64,000 bases of DNA, from NCBI RefSeq assembly GCF_013927005.1, contig NZ_CP055930.1:3162001-3226000 (forward strand), in the 5' to 3' direction. The DNA is from Enterobacter sp. RHBSTW-00175. GTDB lineage: Bacteria; Pseudomonadota; Gammaproteobacteria; Enterobacterales; Enterobacteriaceae. Positions 26,662 through 36,699 of this stretch are shown here, piece by piece; position 1 is the stretch's first letter, and the number at the start of each line of letters is the position of its first letter. Below the pieces are notes generated by a model. The model saw nothing but the letters and a program-made list of their open reading frames with translations. It made no database searches and had not been told where the DNA came from. The translations under genes and the position numbers were made by a program.

Positions 26662-27429
26662 ATGCTGAATATTACAAACCTGCACGCCAGCTATGGCGGA
26701 AAACCGGCCCTGGAAGATATCAACCTGACGCTGGACAGCGGTGAGCTGCTGGTAGTGCTGGGGCCATCCGGCTGCGGTAAAACCACGCTGCTGAATTTGA
26801 TTGCCGGGTTTGTCCCTTATCAGCACGGCTCTATTCAACTGGAAGGGAAAAAGGTGGAAGGCCCTGGCGCTGAGCGCGGTGTGGTCTTCCAGAACGAAGG
26901 GCTTCTGCCGTGGCGTAATGTGCAGGAAAACGTCGCGTTTGGCCTGCAACTGGCGGGCGTAGGGCGCGAACAGCGGCTGGATATCGCACGGCAGATGCTG
27001 AAAAAAGTGGGGCTGGAAGGGGCGGAAAAACGTTTTATCTGGCAGCTTTCGGGCGGCCAGCGTCAGCGGGTCGGGATTGCCCGCGCGCTGGCGGCAAACC
27101 CGCAGCTTTTGCTGCTGGACGAGCCGTTCGGCGCGCTGGATGCCTTTACCCGCGAGCAGATGCAAACTCTGCTGCTGCGCCTGTGGCATGAAACCGGTAA
27201 ACAGGTGCTGCTTATCACCCACGACATCGAAGAAGCAGTATTTATGGCGACCGAACTGGTGCTGTTATCGCCAGGGCCGGGGCGTGTACTGGAGCGCCTG
27301 CCGCTCGATTTCGCCCGTCGCTATGTGGCGGGGGAACCGGTGCGGAGCATTAAGTCCGACCCGCTGTTTATCGAACAACGTGAATACGTGCTGAGCCGCG
27401 TATTTGAACAACGGGAGGCGTTCTCATGA
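26662..27429 (+). CDS. tauB: Taurine ABC transporter, ATP-binding protein
   Basis: ATPase subunit that powers taurine import. 255 residues with Walker [10 protein letters not shown], signature [15 protein letters not shown], Walker [13 protein letters not shown] and the switch histidine in ITHD. It lies 9 bases after tauA and overlaps tauC by 4 bases. Confidence 0.95.
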   Translation: MLNITNLHASYGGKPALEDINLTLDSGELLVVLGPSGCGKTTLLNLIAGFVPYQHGSIQLEGKKVEGPGAERGVVFQNEGLLPWRNVQENVAFGLQLAGVGREQRLDIARQMLKKVGLEGAEKRFIWQLSGGQRQRVGIARALAANPQLLLLDEPFGALDAFTREQMQTLLLRLWHETGKQVLLITHDIEEAVFMATELVLLSPGPGRVLERLPLDFARRYVAGEPVRSIKSDPLFIEQREYVLSRVFEQREAFS

Positions 27430-28253
27430 GCATTGTCTTCAGTGAAAAAACACGCCGTCCCCGCCTGAGTTTACGCTGGCCATTCTCGCGACAGGTCACG
27501 CTGAGCGTCAGTACGCTGCTGGTGTTACTGGCGGTGTGGTGGGCGGTTGCTGCCCAGCAGTGGGTTAGCCCGCTGTTTCTGCCGCCGCCGGGACGGGTGC
27601 TGGCAAAACTGATAACCATTGCCGGGCCACAGGGCTTTATGGATGCCACGCTGTGGCAGCATCTGGCGGCGAGCCTCGCCCGTATCCTGGTGGCGTTGCT
27701 GGCAGCAGTGATTATCGGGATCCCTGTGGGGATTGCGATGGGGCTGAGCCCCACGGTGCGCGGCATTCTTGACCCGCTAATTGAGCTTTATCGACCGGTG
27801 CCGCCGCTGGCGTATCTGCCGCTGATGGTTATCTGGTTCGGCATCGGTGAAACGTCAAAAATCCTGCTGATTTATCTGGCGATTTTCGCGCCGGTGGCGA
27901 TGTCTGCGCTGGCGGGGGTAAAGAGTGCCCAGCAGGTGCGCATTCGTGCCGCGCAGTCTCTTGGTGCCAGCCGTACGCAGGTGCTGTTGTTCGTGATTTT
28001 ACCCGGCGCACTGCCGGAGATTTTAACCGGGCTGAGGATCGGGCTTGGGGTGGGCTGGTCAACGCTGGTGGCGGCGGAACTGATTGCCGCAACCCGTGGC
28101 CTGGGTTTTATGGTGCAGTCGGCGGGCGAGTTTCTGGCGACTGACGTGGTGCTGGCAGGGATTGCGGTGATCGCCGTGATTGCCTTCGGATTAGAACTGG
28201 GGCTGCGTGCGCTACAGCGCCGCCTGACACCCTGGCATGGAGAAATACAATGA
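27426..28253 (+). CDS. tauC: Taurine ABC transporter, permease
   Basis: Inner-membrane subunit of 275 residues with about six membrane helices and the EAA-loop segment around [24 protein letters not shown], which docks on TauB. It overlaps tauB and tauD by 4 bases each, so translation is coupled. Confidence 0.95.
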   Translation: MSIVFSEKTRRPRLSLRWPFSRQVTLSVSTLLVLLAVWWAVAAQQWVSPLFLPPPGRVLAKLITIAGPQGFMDATLWQHLAASLARILVALLAAVIIGIPVGIAMGLSPTVRGILDPLIELYRPVPPLAYLPLMVIWFGIGETSKILLIYLAIFAPVAMSALAGVKSAQQVRIRAAQSLGASRTQVLLFVILPGALPEILTGLRIGLGVGWSTLVAAELIAATRGLGFMVQSAGEFLATDVVLAGIAVIAVIAFGLELGLRALQRRLTPWHGEIQ

Positions 28254-29101
28254 GTGAACGTCTGACCATTACCCCGCTGGGGCCGTATATTGGTGCGCAG
28301 GTGTCGGGCCTGGATGTGACCCGCCCGCTGAGCGATAACCAGTTTGAACAGCTGTACCACGCAGTGCTGCGTCATCAGGTGGTGTTCCTGCGTGAGCAGG
28401 CGATCACGGCGCACCAGCAGCGTGCGCTGGCACTGCGCTTCGGCGACCTGCATATCCATCCGGTCTATCCTCATGCCGAAGGTGTTGAGGAAATTATTGT
28501 TCTGGATACCCACAACGATAACCCGCCGGATAATGACAACTGGCATACGGATGTGACCTTTATTGAAACCCCGCCAGCCGGGGCGATCCTGGCGGCGAAG
28601 CTTTTGCCGGAGTCGGGCGGCGATACGCTGTGGACAAGCGGAATAGCGGCGTTTGAGGCGCTATCAGCACCGTTCCGGGCGCTGCTGAGCGGGCTGCGGG
28701 CAGAGCATGACTTTAAAAAATCGTTCCAGGAGTACAAATACCGTAAAAGCGAAGAGGAGCATCAGCGCTGGCTGGAGGCCGTCGCGAAGCATCCACCGCT
28801 GTTGCACCCGGTGGTGCGCACGCATCCGGTGACGGGAAAACAAGCGTTGTTCGTGAATGAAGGCTTTACCACGCGGATTGTGGATGTCACAGAAAAAGAG
28901 AGCGAAGCGCTGTTACGCTTCCTGTTTGCCCATATCACCAAACCAGAGTTTCAGGTGCGCTGGCGCTGGCAGGAGAATGACCTCGCCATCTGGGATAACC
29001 GCGTCACACAGCATTATGCCAATGCGGATTACCTGCCGCAGCGCCGGATCATGCAGCGTGCGACAATTTTAGGGGATAAGCCGTTTTATCGTGCGGTTTG
29101 A
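28250..29101 (+). CDS. tauD: Taurine dioxygenase
   Basis: Fe(II)/2-oxoglutarate-dependent enzyme that oxidises taurine, releasing sulfite and aminoacetaldehyde. 283 residues with the iron ligands in WHTDVTF (His and Asp) and the distal His in [11 protein letters not shown], plus a C-terminal arginine for 2-oxoglutarate. Last gene of the tau operon; a palindromic repeat and an IS follow within 80 bases. Confidence 0.95.
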   Translation: MSERLTITPLGPYIGAQVSGLDVTRPLSDNQFEQLYHAVLRHQVVFLREQAITAHQQRALALRFGDLHIHPVYPHAEGVEEIIVLDTHNDNPPDNDNWHTDVTFIETPPAGAILAAKLLPESGGDTLWTSGIAAFEALSAPFRALLSGLRAEHDFKKSFQEYKYRKSEEEHQRWLEAVAKHPPLLHPVVRTHPVTGKQALFVNEGFTTRIVDVTEKESEALLRFLFAHITKPEFQVRWRWQENDLAIWDNRVTQHYANADYLPQRRIMQRATILGDKPFYRAV

Positions 29102-29176
29102 GCCCCTCACCCTAACCCTCTCCCCAAAGGGGCGAGGGGACTGGCCGGTGCGTTTTTCACCCTCTCCCTCTCAGGG

Positions 29177-30461
29177 TGTACGGTCCGGGGACATAGTGAA
29201 CACTTGTTCGGGGACATGGTAGACACTTACAACTAAGGCATAAGAACCCGTTTATGGAGTCGCTTATGTCCTGGGATGCGAGAGATACCATGTCATTACG
29301 TACCGAGTTTGTTTTGTTCGCCTCGCAGGACGGGGCGAACATCCGTTCCCTCTGCCGTCGCTTCGGCATTTCACCTGCCACCGGCTATAAGTGGCTTCGC
29401 CGCTGGGCGGAGGAAGGGGCCTCCGGCCTTCAGGACCGCCCGCGCATACCGCACCATTCCCCGAACCGCTCATCTGACGACATCACTGCCCTGCTGCGTA
29501 TGGCGCATGACCGCCATGAACGCTGGGGCGCACGCAAGATAAAGCGCTGGCTGGAAGACCAGGGGCACACCATGCCCGCCTTCAGCACCGTCCATAACCT
29601 CATGGCCCGTCACGGTCTGCTGCCGGGCACTTCACCGGGCATTCCCGCCACGGGACGGTTCGAACATGACGCGCCGAACCGCCTCTGGCAGATGGATTTT
29701 AAGGGCCACTTTCCCTTTGGAGGCGGCCGCTGCCATCCGCTCACCCTGCTGGACGACCACTCCCGATTTTCCCTGTGCCTGGCGCACTGTACCGATGAAC
29801 GGCGCGAGACCGTGCAGCAGCAGCTGGTCAGCGTGTTTGAGCGCTACGGCCTGCCGGACCGGATGACGATGGACAACGGTTCTCCGTGGGGAGACACCAC
29901 CGGCACCTGGACGGCGCTGGAGCTGTGGCTGATGCGTCTGGGTATCCGGGTGGGGCACTCCCGGCCGTATCATCCGCAGACGCAGGGTAAGCTGGAGCGT
30001 TTTCACCGGAGCCTGAAGGCAGAAGTGCTGCAGGGGAAGTGGTTCGCGAGCGGGGGCGAACTGCAGCGCGCCTTCGACCACTGGCGGACAGTCTATAACC
30101 TTGAACGCCCGCATGAGGCGCTGGATATGGCGGTACCGGGGTCGCGGTATAAGCCGTCAGAGCGGCAGTACAGCGGCAACACCACGCCCCCGGAATACGA
30201 CGAGGGCGTGATGGTCAGGAAAGTGGATATCAGCGGAAAGCTGAGCGTGAAAGGGGTAAGTCTGAGCGCAGGCAAGGCGTTCAGGGGAGAACGGGTCGGG
30301 CTGAAGGAGATGCAGGAAGACGGCAGCTACGAGGTGTGGTGGTACAGCACGAAAGTGGGGGTGATCGACCTGAAGAAAAAGTCGATCACCATGGGTAAAG
30401 GATGTTAAAAAGTGTTCACCATGTCCCCGAACACCTGTCTACCATGTCCCCGGACCGTACA
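29177..30461 (+). mobile_element. Complete IS481-family insertion sequence (1285 bp)
   Basis: One transposase gene flanked by inverted ends. The outermost 18 bases (TGTACGGTCCGGGGACAT) are identical at both ends, and similarity extends about 50 bases, including an internal repeat of CGGGGACAT. A 5-bp direct repeat CAGGG (29172-29176 and 30462-30466) flanks the element as target duplication. Ends and transposase look intact, so the element may still be active. I do not give an IS name. Confidence 0.9.
29254..30408 (+). CDS. IS481-family DDE transposase
   Basis: 384 residues. N-terminal helix-turn-helix region (RSLCRRFGISPATGYKWLRR, about 34-53), then the integrase core with catalytic Asp in WQMDFKGHF, Asp in MDNGSPWG and Glu in GKLERFHRSLK. 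No frameshift or internal stop, so it is probably functional. Its stop lies 7 bases from the stop of the convergent acyltransferase gene. Confidence 0.95.
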   Translation: MESLMSWDARDTMSLRTEFVLFASQDGANIRSLCRRFGISPATGYKWLRRWAEEGASGLQDRPRIPHHSPNRSSDDITALLRMAHDRHERWGARKIKRWLEDQGHTMPAFSTVHNLMARHGLLPGTSPGIPATGRFEHDAPNRLWQMDFKGHFPFGGGRCHPLTLLDDHSRFSLCLAHCTDERRETVQQQLVSVFERYGLPDRMTMDNGSPWGDTTGTWTALELWLMRLGIRVGHSRPYHPQTQGKLERFHRSLKAEVLQGKWFASGGELQRAFDHWRTVYNLERPHEALDMAVPGSRYKPSERQYSGNTTPPEYDEGVMVRKVDISGKLSVKGVSLSAGKAFRGERVGLKEMQEDGSYEVWWYSTKVGVIDLKKKSITMGKGC

Positions 30462-32185
30462 CAGGGAGAGGGCAGGGGTGAGGGTATTAAATGCGCCTCA
30501 ATATACCGCTGATAGCGATTCGCCTTGAGACAGGTTAAGTCCACCAGCACCAGTCCATCGATGCAGTTGTTGAATGCCGGATCGCTGCCAAAATCGATAA
30601 ACTGCACCCCACCAGGCTGGCACAGCTCAGAATACTGTTTGTAGAGCGGTGGAATACCACAACCCAGATTTCCGAGCAGAGATTTCAGCTTCGTCAGGTC
30701 ATCCACATAATCGACGCCGCCAAACTGGGCCAGCACGTCCGGCAGCGATGCCGGATAAGGCCGACGTGAGGCTGCTAACGGATGGCTTGCCGGGAACCAC
30801 AGGCGGTAAAACGCTACCAGCAGATCCCGTGCCGCAGGCGGTAATCCACCGGAAATGGAAACCGGGCCAAACAGATAGCGATAGTGCGGATAACGCGCCA
30901 GATAGGCGCCAATCCCTGACCACAGATAATCCAGCCCACGGCGTCCCCAGTAGCGCGGCTGAATAAAGCTGCGCCCCAGTTCAATACCGTGTTCCAGCAC
31001 ATCCTGCATTTTGTCGTCGTAGTGGAAAAGGCTATAGCTGTACAGCCCGTCCAGACCACGCCTGTCGACCTGCATTGCCGTTGGCATAAAGCGATATGCG
31101 CCGACAATTTCCAGATCCTCGTCATCCCACAGGATCAGGTGCAAATAGTCGTCATCGTAGCTGTCGGTGTCACGGCGTTTGCCGCTGCCTTCCCCCACGG
31201 CGCGAAACGCAATTTCGCGCAGACGCCCCAGTTCACGCAGAAGTGGGGCATCTTCCTGCGCGTTGCGTTGCCACAGATAGATAGTTTTACCGTCGCTGGT
31301 TTTCCCCAGACACTCGGCCTGCGCCAGCTCGCGTTTTAACGTAGCCCGGTCTTCCGGGCGCGCAATGGCGCACTGGGTTTTGAATACGCCAGGCAGTCCC
31401 TTGCCAAGACGCATCACGTGCTGACGGCACTGTTCGGCCATCTCACGTGGTGAAAGTGTGGTGCTAAACCAGTTATCCCAGCTGATTTGTTGGCCTACTT
31501 TAATCGGCAACTGACTGTGACGGCGACGGAACATCTGCTGCATTAACAGCAGCATGGAGAGCGTCGGCGAGACCAGCGTGCTGGCGTAAAAGAGCAGGCT
31601 GTTATGCGCCTGAATATGCACCGGCAGCAGCGGCGCGCGCAGTTTGCTGGCCAGCTTGATAAAGCCAGAGTGCCATTTTTTATCGCGAATACCTTTGCGC
31701 GTCGGGCGGGATACTTCACCCGCCGGGAAGAAAATCAGTACCCCGGCGTTTTGCAGATGTTGTTCCATCTGCACCAGCGATGTTTTCGTCGTCTTGCCAC
31801 CCATGTTGTCCACCGGAATAAACAGCGAGCTGAGTGGCTCCAGGTGCGTCAGCATCCGGTTAGTCACCACTTTCACATCACGGCGCACGCGCGAAACGGC
31901 ATACATCAGTGCCAGGCCGTCAAGGGTGCCGGTGGGGTGGTTAGCGATAATGACCAGGGGGCCATGTTCGGGGATTTGTTCGAGATCGCGGGCGGAAACG
32001 GTGCAGAGAATATCGAGATGCTCCAGGACTTGCTCCACCATGTCCAGCCCTTTCAGGTGGCGGTGGTTTGCTGCAAACTGCTGGAATTCTTCTTCGTAGA
32101 ACAGTCTTTTTAACAGACTTTTTTGCCAGGGTGCGGGCCTCGCCTGAGGCCAAAGGTCATCGAGAACGCTGTCGAGACTAAACAT
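30416..32185 (-). CDS. Two-domain acyltransferase (PlsC-like + GNAT-like, OlsF/hemolysin type) with IS-derived C-terminus
   Basis: 589 residues. The N-terminal half is a PlsC-like glycerolipid acyltransferase with the NHPTGTLDG histidine/aspartate motif and FPAGEVSRPT. The C-terminal half (from about 330) resembles the acyl-ACP N-acyltransferase/GNAT domain of OlsB (LGRSFIQPRYWGRRGLDYLW). This layout is that of OlsF, a bifunctional ornithine-lipid synthase, and of proteins annotated as hemolysin; ornithine-lipid synthesis is an inference. The IS insertion destroyed the original TGA, so the last 15 residues (CVRSGDMVDRCSGTW) are read from the IS end. The ancestral protein would be 574 residues. 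Confidence 0.85.
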   Translation of the reverse strand: MFSLDSVLDDLWPQARPAPWQKSLLKRLFYEEEFQQFAANHRHLKGLDMVEQVLEHLDILCTVSARDLEQIPEHGPLVIIANHPTGTLDGLALMYAVSRVRRDVKVVTNRMLTHLEPLSSLFIPVDNMGGKTTKTSLVQMEQHLQNAGVLIFFPAGEVSRPTRKGIRDKKWHSGFIKLASKLRAPLLPVHIQAHNSLLFYASTLVSPTLSMLLLMQQMFRRRHSQLPIKVGQQISWDNWFSTTLSPREMAEQCRQHVMRLGKGLPGVFKTQCAIARPEDRATLKRELAQAECLGKTSDGKTIYLWQRNAQEDAPLLRELGRLREIAFRAVGEGSGKRRDTDSYDDDYLHLILWDDEDLEIVGAYRFMPTAMQVDRRGLDGLYSYSLFHYDDKMQDVLEHGIELGRSFIQPRYWGRRGLDYLWSGIGAYLARYPHYRYLFGPVSISGGLPPAARDLLVAFYRLWFPASHPLAASRRPYPASLPDVLAQFGGVDYVDDLTKLKSLLGNLGCGIPPLYKQYSELCQPGGVQFIDFGSDPAFNNCIDGLVLVDLTCLKANRYQRYIEAHLIPSPLPSPCVRSGDMVDRCSGTW

Positions 32186-32270
32186 GGTAACTCCTCCTGC
32201 CGTCTTGCCCAGACAGTAGAAGGGGGAGATGTCGTTTGTATTGCAGTTTGGTGAAGTTATTGCACCAGAC

Positions 32271-32295
32271 GCCTCTCTCCCTGGGGGAGAGAGGC
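32271..32295. terminator. Perfect hairpin downstream of hemB
   Basis: GCCTCTCTCCC and GGGAGAGAGGC form an 11-bp stem with a TGG loop, 9 bases beyond the hemB stop. There is no T-run, so it may be a repeat-type hairpin or an RNA-stabilising structure rather than a classical terminator. Confidence 0.5.
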
Positions 32296-32303
32296 CATGC
32301 GGA

Positions 32304-33278
32304 TTAACGCAGAATTTTCTTCTCGGCCAGATCCAGTGCGAAATAGCTGAAGATCAGATCCGCGCCCGCGCGTTTGATAGCGCCCAGGCTTTCGAGGATC
32401 ACTTTCTCTTCATCAATCGCACCCGCCTGCGCGGCGAATTTGATCATCGCGTATTCACCGCTCACCTGGTATGCACCCAGCGGCAGTTCGGTACGTTCGC
32501 GGATGTCGCGCAGGATATCCAGATACGCGCCAGCCGGTTTCACCATCAGGCAATCTGCACCCTGGGCTTCATCGAGCAGGGATTCGCGGATCGCTTCGCG
32601 GCGGTTTAGTGGGTTCATCTGGTAGGTTTTACGATCGCCTTTCAGCGCCGTGCCAGCGGCTTCACGGAACGGGCCGTAGAAAGAGGAGGCGAATTTAGTG
32701 GAATAGGACATGATAGCCGTGTCGGTGAAACCGGCGGCATCCAGCGCCTGACGGATCGCCTGGACCTGGCCATCCATCGCCGCAGAAGGGGCGATGAAAT
32801 CGGCACCGGCAGCAGCGGCAACAACGGCCTGCTTGCCCAGGTTCATCAGGGTAGCGTCGTTATCCACACCGTGATCGCACAGCACACCGCAATGGCCGTG
32901 AGAGGTGTATTCGCAGAAGCAGGTGTCCGACATGACGATCATTTCAGGCACGGTCTCTTTGCAGATGCGCGACATGCGCGCGACCAGGCCGTCTTCTTTC
33001 CACGCATCGCTGCCGGTGGCATCGGTATGATGGGAAATGCCAAAGGTCATAACCGAGCGGATACCCGCATTCGCAATGCGTTCGATCTCACGTGCCAGAT
33101 GCTTTTCCGGGATGCGCATGACGCCCGGCATAGCATCGATGGCTTTGTAATCATCGATCTCTTCTTCAACAAAAATCGGCAACACCAGATCGTTTAAGGT
33201 CAGTGTTGTCTCTTCAAACATAGCGCGCAGTGCCGGTGACTTGCGCAAGCGACGGGGACGAGCAATTAAATCGGTCAT
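32304..33278 (-). CDS. hemB: Delta-aminolevulinic acid dehydratase (porphobilinogen synthase)
   Basis: Condenses two 5-aminolevulinate molecules to porphobilinogen in haem synthesis. 324 residues as in E. coli. The zinc cysteines lie in [15 protein letters not shown], and the Schiff-base lysines in [12 protein letters not shown] and MVKPAGAY. The start at 33278 ([10 protein letters not shown]) matches E. coli; eight upstream in-frame codons are not used. Cytoplasmic; single gene. Confidence 0.97.
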   Translation of the reverse strand: MTDLIARPRRLRKSPALRAMFEETTLTLNDLVLPIFVEEEIDDYKAIDAMPGVMRIPEKHLAREIERIANAGIRSVMTFGISHHTDATGSDAWKEDGLVARMSRICKETVPEMIVMSDTCFCEYTSHGHCGVLCDHGVDNDATLMNLGKQAVVAAAAGADFIAPSAAMDGQVQAIRQALDAAGFTDTAIMSYSTKFASSFYGPFREAAGTALKGDRKTYQMNPLNRREAIRESLLDEAQGADCLMVKPAGAYLDILRDIRERTELPLGAYQVSGEYAMIKFAAQAGAIDEEKVILESLGAIKRAGADLIFSYFALDLAEKKILR

Positions 33279-33831
33279 GATATGCCTGACGTTGAGGAAC
33301 AATGAGGCACAGTGTACCCGAAATGAAGCCTGTCTGTTTTACTAAAGTGGTCGTTTAGGCAATGACAGGCAGACGCTGTTATTTAATATTTGAACAGGCA
33401 CGTAAATCAATGCGAAATAATACATATTATAAATAGTGGATATTCTTACTTTTAATTGATGTTGATTATTCATCGCAGGCTGAACGGGTTTTGTATGAAT
33501 AAGTTTTACCTTCTTTTTTTGTTCTTTATTTCGGATGTGTTCTTAATGGTATTTACCTGACTTTTAGATTGTCATCTAAATATAACCACAGATGATCATT
33601 TAATAATCTGGCTTTCCTTTTTGATTTTATCGTTGTGTTTTAATGTGTTGTTTTTATTGTTTTTTTTAATTTTAATATTTAATTACCCATGCTCATTGTC
33701 TGTATTCGGACTTAATGGAAAGACTCATTGAACCTTTTTCCTTTGAGACGGCATAATCCTTTTCGCAATATATCATTGCAATGGTTATTTGACGGACAAA
33801 CTTGCTTACGTCCCTGAGGAGGGATGACTCA
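33279..33831. other. AT-rich control region upstream of the autotransporter
   Basis: 553 gene-free bases between divergent hemB and the autotransporter gene. It is markedly AT-rich with long T tracts (about 33400-33720), the type of DNA bound by H-NS; the related E. coli upaC is H-NS-repressed. A small dyad GCAAT/ATTGC (33766-33780) lies about 50 bases before the start. No small gene seen. Confidence 0.5.
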
Positions 33832-36606
33832 ATGCAAACATGGAAAAAGAAACTGGTTGTATCTCAAATTGCATTAGCCTGTACATTGGCTATCGCTTCT
33901 CAGGCAAATGCTAAAGATATCTCGGGGACAACCTATAATACTTTTGGTTACGACAGTACGGTTACGTCACCCTGGTATTATGGCTATGCCGACTGGGACT
34001 ATTCAGACACGTCGAGCGACGACGATATCTACCCGGTCATCAACAAGTCCACGGTGAATGGCGTTATCTCGACCTATTATCTTGATGACGGTGCGAATGG
34101 CCGCGCGAATTCCCTGTCCATCACCAACAGCACAATCAATGGCATGATCACCTCCGGGTGTATGACAACTGAATGTGCAGACGGGGTAGATACTGACGGG
34201 ACAACCCACGCGCAGTACGATCGTTTTAGCCTGACGGTCGATAACTCGACCATTAACGACATTTATGAGCATTACGCTTATAACGTGACGGATGGCGATA
34301 CCAGCACCACGCAGTATCTGGACACCTATGGTCTGGGTAACGCGATTACGCTGGATGTGGAATCCGATATTGTTATTCAGAATAACTCACGCATCGCGGG
34401 CATTACCCTGACGCAAGGGGAGCAGGAGCTGGATAATACGCCGTATGACAGCGTTGAGGGTGTTGCGAACAGCAGTAACGTCTTTACCAATACTCTGGTC
34501 GTGAAAGACTCCGTGCTGACCTCTGGCGCATACAGCGATCTGGGTACCTCTGGTTTCTACGGCCAGACGGCGAAGCCGAGTGATTACGCTGAAACTAACG
34601 CGACCTCCGCTGATGATGCCGCCCTGATTGTCGCAGCCAGCGCAGCGGATAATGCGATGCAAACCACCGCTACGTTCGACAACTCCACCATCACGGGCGA
34701 CATTCTTTTCTCCAGCACCTTCGATAACAACTTCTATGTGAACGGCGATCCTGCCACCGATACCACGGATGATGGGGTATACAACCCTACTACCAACGGT
34801 TGGGATGACACTGACAAGCTGGATGTGACGCTGAATAATGGCAGCAAATGGGTGGGCGCTGCTCAGTCCAGCGTTGAGGCCATTAGTGAATCCCAGATGT
34901 ACGGTCTGGGTTACAGCGGTGTGGACTGGACAGCCCTGACGGCAAACAGTATCTGGCCGACTTCAACCTTCGACAGCACTGGCCACGTGGCGGGCGAGGC
35001 GGTGTATCAGAGCGGTCTGTTTGATGTGACCCTGAACGGCGGATCGGAATGGGATACCCGCAAGACATCTAACATCGATACCCTGACCGTGAACAGCGGC
35101 TCGCAGGTGAATGTCGAAGATTCTGGTCTGCTGGCAGATACCATTACCCTGACCGGAGCGTCTTCCCTGAATATCGGAGACAACGGGGGGGTTGCGACCG
35201 ACAGCCTCTATCTGGACAGCGGTAGCCTTGCAACGCTGACGCAAGAAACCGCCGGACTGTACGCCAATACCATCACCGTGGATAACGGTGCTGAGCTGGC
35301 GCTTGGCCTGGGCCAGGTTGACACCCACAACATGGTATTGACCGACGGCGGTGTGCTGAATGTCGCCAGCCGCGACTACGTGCTGAACAGCGATCTGAAT
35401 AACGCCCGCTATATCACCAACGATCGTCATGCGACGGGTTACGACTACGGTGTGGTTGCGCTTAATGCCGATGGCCACCTGGCCGTGAATGGTGAAGTTG
35501 CCGGCAACTACAAGGTACGCATTGATAATGCCACCGGCGCAGGCTCTGTTGCTGATTATAAAAATAATGAAGTTATTCGCGTTTATGATAATAACGCCAA
35601 TACCAAAGCCACCTTTACTGCGGCAAACAAAGCGGATTTAGGTGCGTATACCTATAGCGCGCTGCAACAAGGCGATACCGTCGTTCTGCACCAGCAGGAG
35701 CTGACCGACTACGCGAATATGGCGCTGAGCATCCCTTCTGCAAATGCCAACATCTGGAACCTCCAGCAGGATACGCTGAGCACACGTATCACCAACAGCC
35801 GCCATGGTCTGACGGATAACGGTGGTGCCTGGGTGAGCTTCTTCGGTGGGAATCTTGATGGTGACAACGGGATCATCAGCTACGACCAGGACGCCAGCGG
35901 CATTATGGTCGGTGTGGATACACACATCGACGGCAATGACGCGAAATGGCTGATCGGTGGTGCTGCGGGCTTCGCAAAAGGCGATCTGAGCGATCGTAGC
36001 GGTCAGGTTGATCAGGACAGCCAGACAGCAATGGTTTACTCCTCTGCGAAGTTTGCCAGCGATGTCTTTATTGATGCTTCTCTGAGCTACTCACGTTTCA
36101 ATAACGATCTCTCCGCCACCATGAGCAACGGTCAGTATGTGGATGGTAACACCACTACTGATGCCTGGGGCTTCGGCATGAAACTGGGTTACGACTGGAA
36201 GGTTAACGAGTCTGGCTATGTGACACCATACGCGGCGATGTCCGGGCTGTTCCAGTCTGGCGACAACTACCAACTGAGCAACGATATGAAGGTGGGCGAT
36301 CAATCCTACGACAGCCTGCGTTACGAAGTGGGTGTTGATACCGGCTATACCTTCAGCTACGGCTCCGATCAGGCGCTGACCCCGTACTTCAAACTGGCAT
36401 ACGTGTATGACGACGCTGACAACAGCGCCGATGTGAACGGTGACAGCATTGATAACGGTGTGAAAGGCTCTGCGGTGCGTGTAGGTCTGGGGACACAGTT
36501 CAGCTTCACCAAAAACTTCAGTGCTTATTCAGATGCAACCTACCTGGGCGGCGGCGACGTCGAGCAGAACTGGGGTGCCAATGTGGGCGTGAAGTACACC
36601 TGGTAA
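33832..36606 (+). CDS. Type V autotransporter, EhaB/UpaC-like
   Basis: 924 residues: Sec signal peptide (1-27, ending SQANA), a passenger of repetitive Asn/Thr/Ser/Gly beta-helix-like sequence with pertactin-type segments, and a C-terminal beta-barrel from about residue 662 ending in an aromatic (KYTW). It is exported and displayed as a probable adhesin. GGAGGG eight bases before the ATG at 33832 sets the start; a TTG at 33802 is rejected. Its position between hemB and iprA is that of E. coli yaiT/ehaB/upaC, which form biofilm-related adhesins. The gene is intact, unlike yaiT of K-12. Confidence 0.9.
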   Translation: MQTWKKKLVVSQIALACTLAIASQANAKDISGTTYNTFGYDSTVTSPWYYGYADWDYSDTSSDDDIYPVINKSTVNGVISTYYLDDGANGRANSLSITNSTINGMITSGCMTTECADGVDTDGTTHAQYDRFSLTVDNSTINDIYEHYAYNVTDGDTSTTQYLDTYGLGNAITLDVESDIVIQNNSRIAGITLTQGEQELDNTPYDSVEGVANSSNVFTNTLVVKDSVLTSGAYSDLGTSGFYGQTAKPSDYAETNATSADDAALIVAASAADNAMQTTATFDNSTITGDILFSSTFDNNFYVNGDPATDTTDDGVYNPTTNGWDDTDKLDVTLNNGSKWVGAAQSSVEAISESQMYGLGYSGVDWTALTANSIWPTSTFDSTGHVAGEAVYQSGLFDVTLNGGSEWDTRKTSNIDTLTVNSGSQVNVEDSGLLADTITLTGASSLNIGDNGGVATDSLYLDSGSLATLTQETAGLYANTITVDNGAELALGLGQVDTHNMVLTDGGVLNVASRDYVLNSDLNNARYITNDRHATGYDYGVVALNADGHLAVNGEVAGNYKVRIDNATGAGSVADYKNNEVIRVYDNNANTKATFTAANKADLGAYTYSALQQGDTVVLHQQELTDYANMALSIPSANANIWNLQQDTLSTRITNSRHGLTDNGGAWVSFFGGNLDGDNGIISYDQDASGIMVGVDTHIDGNDAKWLIGGAAGFAKGDLSDRSGQVDQDSQTAMVYSSAKFASDVFIDASLSYSRFNNDLSATMSNGQYVDGNTTTDAWGFGMKLGYDWKVNESGYVTPYAAMSGLFQSGDNYQLSNDMKVGDQSYDSLRYEVGVDTGYTFSYGSDQALTPYFKLAYVYDDADNSADVNGDSIDNGVKGSAVRVGLGTQFSFTKNFSAYSDATYLGGGDVEQNWGANVGVKYTW

Positions 36607-36617
36607 TATGTTTTGTC

Positions 36618-36637
36618 CGGGGAGGTTCGCCTCCCCG
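36618..36637 (+). terminator. Terminator after autotransporter
   Basis: CGGGGAGG, TTCG tetraloop, CCTCCCCG: an 8-bp stem with the very stable UUCG loop, 11 bases beyond the stop. The T-run is weak. Confidence 0.65.
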
Positions 36638-36699
36638 TATTGTTAATCACGAAAAGACAGCGATAGAGCGCCATCAGGCAAGGACGACTTGAGGTTGGC

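Larger units (their letters stand above)
29103..30484. repeat. Large palindromic intergenic repeat split by the IS
   Basis: Outer arms CCCTCACCC (29104-29112) and GGGTGAGGG (30476-30484). Inside them are two smaller hairpins: one near 29116-29139 (CCCTCTCCCC / GGGGCGAGGGG) and one rebuilt by removing the IS (CCCTCTCCCT, CTC loop, AGGGAGAGGG). Similar CCCTC/GAGGG repeats are common between genes in Enterobacter and Klebsiella. The IS split the second hairpin. It probably ended tauD transcription before insertion. Confidence 0.6.

Noticed and set aside
25927..27222. 431-codon frame antisense to tauA/tauB
   Set aside because: It lies wholly on the opposite strand of well-supported tau genes and is a by-product of their GC-rich third positions.
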